Shown one piece after another: positions 33,910 through 41,603 of a stretch of DNA of 64,000 bases. Source of the DNA: Dyadobacter sandarakinus (GTDB taxonomy: Bacteria; Bacteroidota; Bacteroidia; Cytophagales; Spirosomataceae). A program made the translations under genes and the position numbers. Each line of letters opens with the position of its first letter. Within the stretch, counting starts at the first letter, position 1. The notes below the pieces were generated by a model. It searched no databases and was not told the DNA's origin. It saw nothing but the letters and a program-made list of their open reading frames with translations. The DNA lies in the NCBI RefSeq assembly GCF_016894445.1, contig NZ_CP056775.1, positions 2,048,001-2,112,000 of the forward strand, in the 5' to 3' direction.

Positions 33910-35174
33910 TCAGAAGTTTAGAAGGCGGCTCGTAATTTCTTTCAGGCGATCGTCTTCAATACTGCCCACATAGCCTTCGGTAGTGGTGATACTTTTATGG
34001 TCGGTCATGGACTTGATTTCCATCAAAGTGCCGCCCTCTGAAATTAGTTTGGTCACAAAGCTGTGCCTGGCCACGTAAGTAGTGATCTCTATCAATTTGC
34101 AGCTTTTGGCCGATCCGGCGCATGTACTTATTAATCTGTTTGACAAATTGCTGGACTGTGCGTTTTCTTTTCAGCGCGTCCATGCCTGGTTCCAACACCT
34201 GGAAAATGTAATTGTCCGGGTTTACAGGGTTGCCCCAGGCCTGGATGATTTCTTTCATTTTAGGCAGCAGGTGCACTTCGATCAATGTGCTTTCTCGGTT
34301 GGTCCTTTTAGTCTTCTCCCGCACAAACAGGATCCTGTCCGATCGCAGGTCAAGATATCTAAGCTGGGCCATATCGGTGGGGTTCATCCCGTTGCCGATA
34401 TACATGAAAAGCCAGTAAGCTAAATATTTTGCCTCCGTTTCATCGGGCTGATAGCCAATGATTTCGAAGGTCATCATTGGACAGGGCGCGTTTTGAATTC
34501 TTCTTGGTAGGGATCACATAACGGCGCGGGCCAAATGGGTATTCGTCCAGCTTTTGCTTATCATTATCGATCATGATATTGACTACCGCACGCAGGTTAC
34601 GAAGGTAAAACCCGACCGTTGTCAGCGAGCTCCCATTTGCTACCATCCATTTTTCATATTCGCGCAAAAAGCGGACAGTGATGCTGGCCAGGGAAAGCTT
34701 TCTTTTTGGATAAAATTTTCTCAGGCTCGTCAGTGCATTTTCATAAGTCAGCGCAGTCCCGATCCGTTCTTCGGATTTAAGGAGCGCGATCTTGTTTTCC
34801 ATCGCGATAAAGACATTGTCCAACTCCACCGAAGGCTGCTCTATCCTACCCTCAAAAAGGTCAAAGCTAAACACCTTCATTTTTGCAATCACACTATTTG
34901 CTTCATCGACATGTTTGTTCAGGCTTTTGCTGATTGCAGAAAGCTGGGCGTATTCCTTGGTGCCAATGTACTTTTTTGATCTCATCAGCTCGCAATCGCG
35001 CTGCCTGACAAAGTCCTCTTCGGTCATGTCCTGGCCGGTCGGATAGTACTTTGACTCGCGTTTGTAGGTGATCCGGAGCTTAACGGGGTATAAACCCTCT
35101 TTTTTTGCAAACCTTTTGTCAAGGATGAGTGCCAATTTCGGGGTCGCTGCTATCATACTGCACGTTTTTGCCAC
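33910..35174 (-). pseudogene. Tyrosine recombinase (integrase), two frameshifts
   Basis: Three frames join into one integrase of about 415 residues. 34440-35174 gives the arm-binding and SAM-like core-binding parts (KLALILDKRFAKKEGLYPVK, SLTTVGFYLRNLRAVVNIMI). After a frame change near 34465 the catalytic domain continues in 33995-34477 (YLAYWLFMYIGNGMNPTDMA, LPKMKEIIQAWG). After a second change near 34090 it ends in 33910-34146 (TTYVARHSFVTKLISEGG, then TTTEGYVGS with the nucleophilic Tyr). No programmed slippage motif is evident. It lies beside the right attachment repeat as expected for the recombinase of this element. Confidence 0.82.
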
Positions 35175-35311
35175 TGATTATTTGCAAACAATTTGCAAAC
35201 ATTTTCAATAAATGTAGGAAAACAGCAGTAACCGCCAAAATCAGAAACCGCGAAATTGGCGCATATCGGCAGTTTTGTTTATCACCCTTTACCCCTATTT
35301 ACCACTTTTCG

Positions 35312-35375
35312 CTGACTTGTAATCAGTAGTTCGTTAGTTCGATCCCGACTGGGGGCTCTTAAAAATGAAGCACTT
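35312..35375 (+). repeat. Right attachment repeat (tRNA-Thr fragment)
   Basis: Direct repeat of 13941-14004 with four mismatches (two in the T-arm region, two after the tRNA end). The 5' half of the tRNA is absent, so it is not a gene. The base changes would weaken the T stem, consistent with no selection on this copy. Confidence 0.85.
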
Positions 35376-35402
35376 AGCATTAATTTGCTAGGTGCTTTTT
35401 TC
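35368..35402 (+). terminator. Terminator beside the right attachment repeat
   Basis: AAGCACTTAGCA (35368-35379) pairs with TGCTAGGTGCTT (35386-35397) with one G-T pair, then a T run. Probably the original tRNA-Thr terminator moved away by the insertion. Confidence 0.75.
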
Positions 35403-35632
35403 TTTGGTGAAGTACATTGTATCTTGAACTTGACAGTACGGTGTTCGACAGTCACAGACTACTGTAACATCCCTTTATGAAGTTCCGAGATCACCTTTGT
35501 ATATCATGTTCATTGGGCGGAAGCTTCTGACACTTTTCATATTCGGTTTGCTCCCAACTTACTCGTTGACGGGAATCAAATTGCAGATCCTGGATCTTCT
35601 GAGTCTTTAAACGCGAAGGCATCCAGTTCCAG

Positions 35633-35908
35633 TTGGCAACCGCTCGACCAATCATGTTCGCATTGTGTCAAAATGCAAGCAAATTCCCCCGGACAACTTT
35701 TTTCAGAGGCCTGGCATTTACATTCTACTTACAACAAGTCTTTTACTTAAACGGTGAGGTAGAATTATGCCTTAGCGATCCTTCCGGAAAAGGCTATCAA
35801 TGCCTTCCACGGTGGACCTACTATGAAATAGATGTGACCAATTTTGTTCGCGCTGAAACGATGGGAGACAAAGTGGCCACTTTCAACAAACACCTCATGA
35901 AGGTTTGA
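35633..35908 (+). pseudogene. Fragment of a DNRLRE-type protein outside the element
   Basis: An open stretch of 91 codons, without a credible start, ends in WTYYEIDVTNFVRAETMGDK, matching the YYEIDVTSYVKAQ segment near the end of the DNRLRE domain in the array proteins. Upstream bases (35535-35630) read in broken frames. It is on the opposite strand to the array and just beyond the right boundary. Weak, since only about 20 residues match. Confidence 0.45.
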
Positions 35909-35960
35909 ATTAAAAACGCTACAATAAAACCCCTACCCCGGCCTTCGCCATTAGTCCATT

Positions 35961-35984
35961 TGTAAATACTGCCCGGCAGTTACA
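35961..35984. promoter_or_regulatory. Inverted repeat upstream of the CPACGMG peptide gene
   Basis: TGTAA-AT-ACTGCC-C-GGCAGTTACA: a perfect 13-base palindrome (ACTGCC C GGCAGT) with outer arms TGTAA/TTACA, 63 bases before the peptide ATG. Could be an operator or RNA hairpin; no promoter boxes can be placed with confidence. Confidence 0.35.
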
Positions 35985-36046
35985 ACCAAATACATCCAGC
36001 TTGCATCATTAAAGTATATTCTCAGCCACCTTAATCAAACTGCATC

Positions 36047-36202
36047 ATGAAGATCTCGAAATCGGTATTACAGGCAGTTGCTGTTGCTGTTACCGTAACA
36101 ACACTTGCCACCGCTTGCACGGAGAGCACAATTGGCCCGGACGGTAAAAAAACGAGCAAAAACAAGAAAATAGACAACTGCCCGGCTTGCGGAATGGGAT
36201 AA
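36047..36202 (+). CDS. Putative MNIO-modified precursor peptide, 51 residues, ends CPACGMG
   Basis: ATG 36047 to TAA 36200-36202. The N-terminal MKISKSVLQAVAVAVTVTTL is a signal-like hydrophobic helix followed by ATAC, a possible relaxed lipobox with Cys at residue 24. A polar spacer (ESTIGPDGKKTSKNKK) leads to the C terminus DNCPACGMG with two cysteines, like the Cys-bearing core of peptides altered by MNIO (DUF692) enzymes. The MNIO gene starts 12 bases downstream on the same strand. The pairing is seen; that the Cys residues are modified is inferred. Alternatively a small lipoprotein of unrelated role. Too short to be found by ordinary gene length cut-offs. Confidence 0.7.
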   Translation: MKISKSVLQAVAVAVTVTTLATACTESTIGPDGKKTSKNKKIDNCPACGMG

Positions 36203-36214
36203 TCCTGCTTATCC

Positions 36215-37348
36215 ATGTCTGAAATTTACTCATCAGTCGTCTGCAACCTGGACATGCACATGTTGCGGGCGTCCCTGCCCTTATTTGAGCAGGAAAAGGT
36301 AGAGGCTATCGAATGGTCATTTGACACGCTCTTCAGGGTTGAAGAGGTGCCGGCCTGGTTTACGAATCTGGTAAGCGAGTTCAGTAACCATCACCGGTTG
36401 ATCGGGCATGGCGTTTATTTCTCTTTATTTTCGGGTAAATGGGCTCCCGAGCAGCACGATTGGCTTATCAAGCTCAGACAACTCTCCCGGGAATTCCACT
36501 TTGACCACATCACGGAGCATTTCGGTTTTATGACCGGCGAAGACTTTCACAAGGGTGCCCCCATCAGCATTCCCTTTACCTCCACCACACTGGCGCTTGG
36601 AAAAGATCGTTTGCGCAGGATTCAGGATGCATGCCAATGTCCGGTGGGGCTGGAAAACCTCGCCTTTTCCTATTCCCTGGAAGAGGTGAGAAAACATGGA
36701 GACTTCCTGGGCCGGCTGGTGGAAAGTGTGAACGGATTCATCATCCTCGACCTGCATAATGTCTACTGTCAGGTACACAACTTTAACATCCCTTTCGACA
36801 TGCTCATCGAGCTTTACCCGCTGGACAGGGTCAGGGAAATCCACATCTCCGGTGGCAGCTGGGACGAAACACTGGCTGGCCCGGGCAAGCCGGTGAGGCG
36901 GGATACCCACGACGATTATGTTCCGGAAGTAGTATTTGATTTTTTGAATAAAGCCATTCCAAAATGCCCGAACCTGAAATACGTAGTGCTGGAACAAATG
37001 GGTACTGCCCTTTCAACCCCTGCCGACCAGCTCGCTTTCCAATCTGATTTTCTCCGCATGGACAACATCGTCAAATCGTGGGCACCAAAAATGCTTCAGA
37101 GTCCGGCAGACACATTCGCACCCATACCAGGCATTGCAAGTGCCACTCCACTCGAAGATCCCGAATTACACGGGCAGCAGATGCAGCTTTCACGCATCCT
37201 CGAAACAGCCGGAAATGCTGGCGAAGCAAGGTCAATGCTGCTATCGTCCAGTTTGCACAATACTGCCTGGGAAGTGGAGAACTGGGCGCCCTACATGCTT
37301 GAAACAGCTATATCTATTGCTCAGAAGTGGAAGAACGGATTTGCGTAA
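36215..37348 (+). CDS. DUF692/MNIO-family multinuclear iron enzyme
   Basis: 377 residues. TIM-barrel enzyme of the family that includes MbnB and TglH, which use two or three iron ions and O2 to rework cysteines of precursor peptides. Ligand-bearing blocks seen in order: LIGHGVYFSL, HFDHITEHFGFM, GLENLAFSYSLEEV, FIILDLHNVYC, REIHISGGSWDE, RDTHDDYVPEVVFDFL and YVVLEQMG. A C-terminal extension of about 85 residues (from about 292, with HGQQMQLSRILETAG) is beyond the usual barrel. No separate partner protein of the MbnC or TglI kind is visible nearby, so the extension may take that role (inference). Confidence 0.85.
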   Translation: MSEIYSSVVCNLDMHMLRASLPLFEQEKVEAIEWSFDTLFRVEEVPAWFTNLVSEFSNHHRLIGHGVYFSLFSGKWAPEQHDWLIKLRQLSREFHFDHITEHFGFMTGEDFHKGAPISIPFTSTTLALGKDRLRRIQDACQCPVGLENLAFSYSLEEVRKHGDFLGRLVESVNGFIILDLHNVYCQVHNFNIPFDMLIELYPLDRVREIHISGGSWDETLAGPGKPVRRDTHDDYVPEVVFDFLNKAIPKCPNLKYVVLEQMGTALSTPADQLAFQSDFLRMDNIVKSWAPKMLQSPADTFAPIPGIASATPLEDPELHGQQMQLSRILETAGNAGEARSMLLSSSLHNTAWEVENWAPYMLETAISIAQKWKNGFA

Positions 37349-37399
37349 AACAGGGACAATCAGTGCATCAGGTAACATTACAGCAGACTGGTAACCATC

Positions 37400-38635
37400 C
37401 TAATCAGTAGGCAGGATCATGGATACAGTAGTCCCAATCCCCGGCTCCGACTGGATGGTGATCAGTCCGGAGTGATTACGGATGATTTTCCGGCTGATAC
37501 TTAATCCTATCCCCGAACCTTCCAGAAAAATCTCCGTAGGAAGTTTAGAAAACACATCAAAAATCGTATCCAGCTGAGACGGCTCTATCCCGATCCCATT
37601 ATCGGAAAACATGATTCTGATATAATTCTTTGCAGGTAGAAGGGCGGCATTTGCTTCCGAAATATAATCTTCCGATGTTACCTGAATACACAATGGAACA
37701 TCCGGTTTGGCAAATTTGATTGCATTATCGAAGAGCTGAAAAAACAGTTGCTCCATCTGCTCGGGAATTGCCTTTACTTTTGGAATCGGGCCGATGGTGA
37801 CTGTGGCATCCTTCGCATCCAGTGCCGACCGTAGCTTTGCAGCCACCACATTGTTGATGTATTCCAGGTCAACCACTTTAAAGACTGTATGTTCATCTTC
37901 TATATTCGCAAAATCCGACAGGTCAGCGATCAACCCCGAAAAGCGCATAGCTCCTTTCTGAATCCGTTGTGCAAGCAGCTTTGCATCGTCGAGCTGCTGT
38001 ACCTGCAAAGCGTCCAGCAGCATTTCGCTGAATACCCTGAGCTTTCGCAGCGGCTCCTGAAGAGTATGGCTTGAAATATGCCGGTACTGCCGTATTTCAT
38101 CTACATAACCCGTAAGCTGCCGGTTCAGGCTTTTTACCGCATTGTCACGCTCTTCAAGCATTTGCACCTGCTGTAAATGGAAAGAAATGAGGTCTGAAAA
38201 AGCCGAGAACATGCCCATGATGGCCGGATTTTCGACATTCCGTGGCTGTGGGTCTATGGCGCACAGCGTGCCAAAAAACTCCCCTGTTTTCAGGATAATC
38301 GGAAATGAAATGTAGCTTTGAAAGCCATACATCAGCGGTGTAGGATGATTGCGGAAAAGCGTACTTTCACTTACATGATCAATCACCACCGGACTGTAAG
38401 AATCCCTGATATCATTACAAATAGTTGTTTCAAGGCGTAATTCGCTGCCCGGGACCAACCCGAACTGAATATCGTCCCGCACGCTGCAGGTAATCCAGCG
38501 GCTGTCCGTGACCCGTGCCACTGCCGCAAACCCCATTCCCGTTAGCTGGCATATTACATCGAGCAATGTGGGTATAATGCCAATTTGCCTGATACGCTCC
38601 ACATCTTTCTGAAGTTCCTTATCACTGTATTCCAT
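37400..38635 (-). CDS. GAF-domain sensor histidine kinase
   Basis: 411 residues from ATG 38635; the open frame reaches 38722 but the extra 29 residues look non-coding. GAF domain about 20-170 (LLDVICQLTGMGFAAVARVT, PLMYGFQSYISFPIILKTGE). Coiled linker, then the phosphoacceptor helix SHTLQEPLRKLRVFSEML (His about 208) and an HATPase domain (FFQLFDNAIKFAKP, MFSDNGIGIEP, GSGIGLSISRKII). No membrane segment, so a cytoplasmic sensor. It has no cognate regulator beside it. Divergent from ccoI with a TGAC-N4-GTCA site between, so it may share control. Confidence 0.88.
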   Translation of the reverse strand: MEYSDKELQKDVERIRQIGIIPTLLDVICQLTGMGFAAVARVTDSRWITCSVRDDIQFGLVPGSELRLETTICNDIRDSYSPVVIDHVSESTLFRNHPTPLMYGFQSYISFPIILKTGEFFGTLCAIDPQPRNVENPAIMGMFSAFSDLISFHLQQVQMLEERDNAVKSLNRQLTGYVDEIRQYRHISSHTLQEPLRKLRVFSEMLLDALQVQQLDDAKLLAQRIQKGAMRFSGLIADLSDFANIEDEHTVFKVVDLEYINNVVAAKLRSALDAKDATVTIGPIPKVKAIPEQMEQLFFQLFDNAIKFAKPDVPLCIQVTSEDYISEANAALLPAKNYIRIMFSDNGIGIEPSQLDTIFDVFSKLPTEIFLEGSGIGLSISRKIIRNHSGLITIQSEPGIGTTVSMILPTD

Positions 38636-38783
38636 AAACCATTCGGGGGCTTTGCAGCAGGTATTTGAATTGACGGTTACCGGCAGTATTGTACAGGGTG
38701 GGATCAGCCCTGCTATTGTCATTTTTTAAGAACCAGTCAGCCGGTCAGACTGCTTACGTGTAAGGTAAAAATTATTTTATACC

Positions 38784-38795
38784 TGACCAAAGTCA
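38784..38795. promoter_or_regulatory. TGAC-N4-GTCA palindrome upstream of ccoI
   Basis: TGACCAAAGTCA, 75 bases before the ccoI start and 149 bases before the divergent kinase start. Resembles a CRP/FNR-type half-site pair (FNR reads TTGAT-N4-ATCAA). One of four identical-format sites in the cluster. Confidence 0.6.
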
Positions 38796-38869
38796 TAACC
38801 CCAACTACCCCATGTCATGTCCCTCTCCTGCCGGTATCTCCAACTTTGATTTTCCAAACGCAAAGGATT

Positions 38870-41350
38870 ATGGAACGCCCGGAACAACTGACAAAGTACG
38901 AAAAAGATGCGGCAGCTTCGATCCGTGCGTGCCACCATTGCGGGGAGCAATGCCGGGAGGACATTCTGCTGTATGATGGACATGCTTTCTGCTGTGAAGG
39001 ATGCAGGACCGTTTTTGATATCTTACAGGAAAGCAACCTGTGCAGGTATTACGAGCTCGACGGTCCCAAAGGCCTGACGCCTGCTGAAACTTTCCCGGGG
39101 AAGTTCGACTACCTGGACCTGCCGGAAGTGGCGTCCCGCGTCATCGAATTCACCGACGGTAAACTCGCCCGCGTAAACTGGCTGCTACCGAAAATCCACT
39201 GCATTTCGTGCATCTGGCTCCTCGAAAACCTCAACCGGCTCCATCCTGCCGTCCGCAGTTCGGAAGTGAATTTCCCTGAGAAAAAGGTCAGCATTGTTTT
39301 TGAAATGCATCAACTGACGCTCAGCAACCTGGCGAGCCTGCTGACGTCCATCGGCTACGAGCCTTACTTGAGCCTCGACGACCTCGATACAAAGCAAAAA
39401 GATCCATGGCAGCGCACCCGCCTGTACAAGACCGGGATCGCAGGTTTTGCCTTTGGTAACATCATGATGCTGAGCTTTCCCGAGTACTTTCACCTCGGCA
39501 CGGGCGGAGGCGATCAGCAACTCCGCAAGCTGTTTACCCTGCTTAATTTCGGCCTTAGCATTCCGGTACTTCTGTACTGTGCCTCCGATTTTTTCCGCTC
39601 GGCCTGCTCGGCCTGGCGGGGCAGGTACTTCAATATCGATGCTCCACTTGCCCTTGCATTATCCTCCGTGTATGCCGTAAGCATCTACCAGCTTGTGACC
39701 CAGTCCGGCCCGGGATACTTCGATTCCTTTGCGGGATCGGTGTTTTTCCTCCTGCTCGGCAGGTACTTTCAGGATAAAACCTACGCCGGTATTGCCTTCG
39801 ACCGCGACTATAAGTCCTACTTTCCCGTAGCCGTAACCGTGGTCCGGGAAGATGGTACTGAGCGTCGTACCCCTGTGTCTGCTTTGCAGGAAAATGATGA
39901 AATTTTACTTCGCAACCGCGAGCTCGTACCTGCCGATGCCACCCTGCTGAGCCCCGCTGCTTCCATTGATTACAGCTTTGTATCGGGTGAGTCGGAAAAA
40001 GTTGAACGTACGGCGGGTGACGTCATTTATGCAGGCGGCCGGCACACGGGTACGGCTGTACGCATGAAAGTGCTGCGCAAGGTTTCCCAAAGTTACCTGA
40101 CCCAGCTTTGGAACAATGAAGCATTTGCCGGTAATAAGGAGGAACAATCCGCTACCCTCGCCGCCCGCATCAACAGGTATTTTTCAGTCGCTGTGTTCCT
40201 CCTCGCTGTGACAGCATTCGGCATCTGGTTTTTTGTATTTCAAAAAACGGAAACTGCTTTTCTCGCATTTGCCACCACGTTGGTGGTAGCCTGCCCCTGC
40301 GGCCTGTTTCTGTCGGCTACTTTTACTTACGGCAACCTGCTGGCCATATTGGGCAAAAACAGGTTTTACTTTAAGAATGCGCATGCCGTAGACCGGCTCT
40401 CCCACATTGATACCGTCGTTTTTGATAAAACAGGCACCATTACGCAAACCGGAGAGGCAAGCGTAAACTTTAATGGTGTTGTACTTACACCGGAAAAACG
40501 TACCATCATCCGCACCATCATGGCCCAGTCCTCCCACCCGCTGAGCCGGCTAATCGTACAACATCTATCTGCGGATCCTGTAAGCCGGCGGGCGCTCGTC
40601 AGCTTTGAGGAAGTGGAGGGTAAAGGCATCCAGGCACAATGGGGAAGCACAAAGGTGAAGATAGGTTCAGCCGACTGGACGGGTGCAAACTTCACAGGGG
40701 AAGGCGCTTCCAGTCAGGTGTTTGTGGCTTTTGACGACGTTATTGCGGGTTTTTATGAAATCAAAAGCAGCTACCGCCCGGAACTTGAGTCCGCAGTGGC
40801 GGCCCTGCACCAGGCGGGCATCCGTACTTTCCTCCTGTCGGGCGACAAACCCGTGGATGTTCCTTTTCTGTCCCGGATTTTCAGAAGTAAAACCGTACTG
40901 CATTTCGGTCAGACACCGGCTCAGAAACTCGATTTTATCAAAGCACTGCAATCCGAAGGTAGCAATGTGATGATGGTGGGCGACGGCCTCAACGACGCCG
41001 GTGCATTGCGCCAGAGCAATGTGGGCATCGCGGTGAGCGAAGATGCCAACAACTTTTCACCCGCGTGTGATGCCATCTTGGAAGGTACCGAACTCACGCG
41101 GCTCCCTGCGTATGTGCGCCTGGCCAGGAATGGTCAGCGGATCATCCGCGCCAGCTTCTGCATATCGCTCCTGTATAATGCCGCAGGATTGTCTTTCGCC
41201 CTGGCAGGCCAGCTTTCACCCGTGATCGCCGCCATTCTGATGCCGGTCAGCTCGGTGACAATTGTTGCATTTACTACCGCAGCGAGCAGCCTCGCCGCAC
41301 GCAGGCTGATAACTGACCAAGGTCATAAAAAAGCAGGTCGCAGGTCATGA
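38870..41350 (+). CDS. ccoI: Copper-type P1B ATPase, cbb3 oxidase assembly CcoI
   Basis: 826 residues from ATG 38870, preceded by AAAGGA; an upstream TTG at 38846 is less likely. Cysteine-rich N terminus (CHHCGEQC, CCEGC, about 21-46) is the metal-binding domain typical of CcoI/FixI ATPases, followed by a heavy-metal-associated fold with CISC. Eight membrane helices, CPC in ACPCGLF (about 474-476), phosphorylation site DKTGT (about 516-520), HP in SSHPLS and GDGLNDAG. Exports copper for assembly of the CuB centre of cbb3 oxidase. Leads the cco cluster. Confidence 0.94.
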   Translation: MERPEQLTKYEKDAAASIRACHHCGEQCREDILLYDGHAFCCEGCRTVFDILQESNLCRYYELDGPKGLTPAETFPGKFDYLDLPEVASRVIEFTDGKLARVNWLLPKIHCISCIWLLENLNRLHPAVRSSEVNFPEKKVSIVFEMHQLTLSNLASLLTSIGYEPYLSLDDLDTKQKDPWQRTRLYKTGIAGFAFGNIMMLSFPEYFHLGTGGGDQQLRKLFTLLNFGLSIPVLLYCASDFFRSACSAWRGRYFNIDAPLALALSSVYAVSIYQLVTQSGPGYFDSFAGSVFFLLLGRYFQDKTYAGIAFDRDYKSYFPVAVTVVREDGTERRTPVSALQENDEILLRNRELVPADATLLSPAASIDYSFVSGESEKVERTAGDVIYAGGRHTGTAVRMKVLRKVSQSYLTQLWNNEAFAGNKEEQSATLAARINRYFSVAVFLLAVTAFGIWFFVFQKTETAFLAFATTLVVACPCGLFLSATFTYGNLLAILGKNRFYFKNAHAVDRLSHIDTVVFDKTGTITQTGEASVNFNGVVLTPEKRTIIRTIMAQSSHPLSRLIVQHLSADPVSRRALVSFEEVEGKGIQAQWGSTKVKIGSADWTGANFTGEGASSQVFVAFDDVIAGFYEIKSSYRPELESAVAALHQAGIRTFLLSGDKPVDVPFLSRIFRSKTVLHFGQTPAQKLDFIKALQSEGSNVMMVGDGLNDAGALRQSNVGIAVSEDANNFSPACDAILEGTELTRLPAYVRLARNGQRIIRASFCISLLYNAAGLSFALAGQLSPVIAAILMPVSSVTIVAFTTAASSLAARRLITDQGHKKAGRRS
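41314..41325. promoter_or_regulatory. TGAC-N4-GTCA palindrome upstream of ccoS-ccoNO
   Basis: TGACCAAGGTCA lies within the last codons of ccoI, 85 bases before the ccoS start. Shares TGACCAA with the site at 38784. Confidence 0.6.
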
Positions 41351-41409
41351 AGCTGCCGCCCGTGCGCAGGTACTTTTGACAAATAAATCACAAACCAACT
41401 CACTGCATC

Positions 41410-41565
41410 ATGGACGCGCTTTACCTGCTCATCGGGGCCAGCCTGCTTGTTGCCGGCGGCTTTCTCGGAGCCTTCATCTGGACAGTACGCAGGGGACACT
41501 ACGACGACGACTTCACCCCTTCTGTCCGCATCCTGCTCGATGACGCCGGCACCCCTGAATCCTGA
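41410..41565 (+). CDS. ccoS: cbb3 oxidase assembly protein CcoS
   Basis: 51 residues: MDALYLLIGASLLVAGGFLG, then AFIWTVRRGHYDDDFTPSVR and ILLDDAG. One membrane helix followed by the typical CcoS W..R.G..DD segment. Needed for cofactor insertion into cbb3 oxidase in other bacteria. Sits between ccoI and ccoNO as usual in Bacteroidetes. Confidence 0.92.
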   Translation: MDALYLLIGASLLVAGGFLGAFIWTVRRGHYDDDFTPSVRILLDDAGTPES

Positions 41566-41603
41566 AATCCTCTAACCTGTCATTTACCAAATCTTTACAC
41601 AAT

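Noticed and set aside
35312..35375. A second tRNA-Thr gene
   Set aside because: Only the 3' part is present and the T stem is damaged; it is the attachment repeat.
40027..40034. TGACGTCA palindrome in ccoI
   Set aside because: Lacks the 4-base spacer of the other sites and lies mid-gene.
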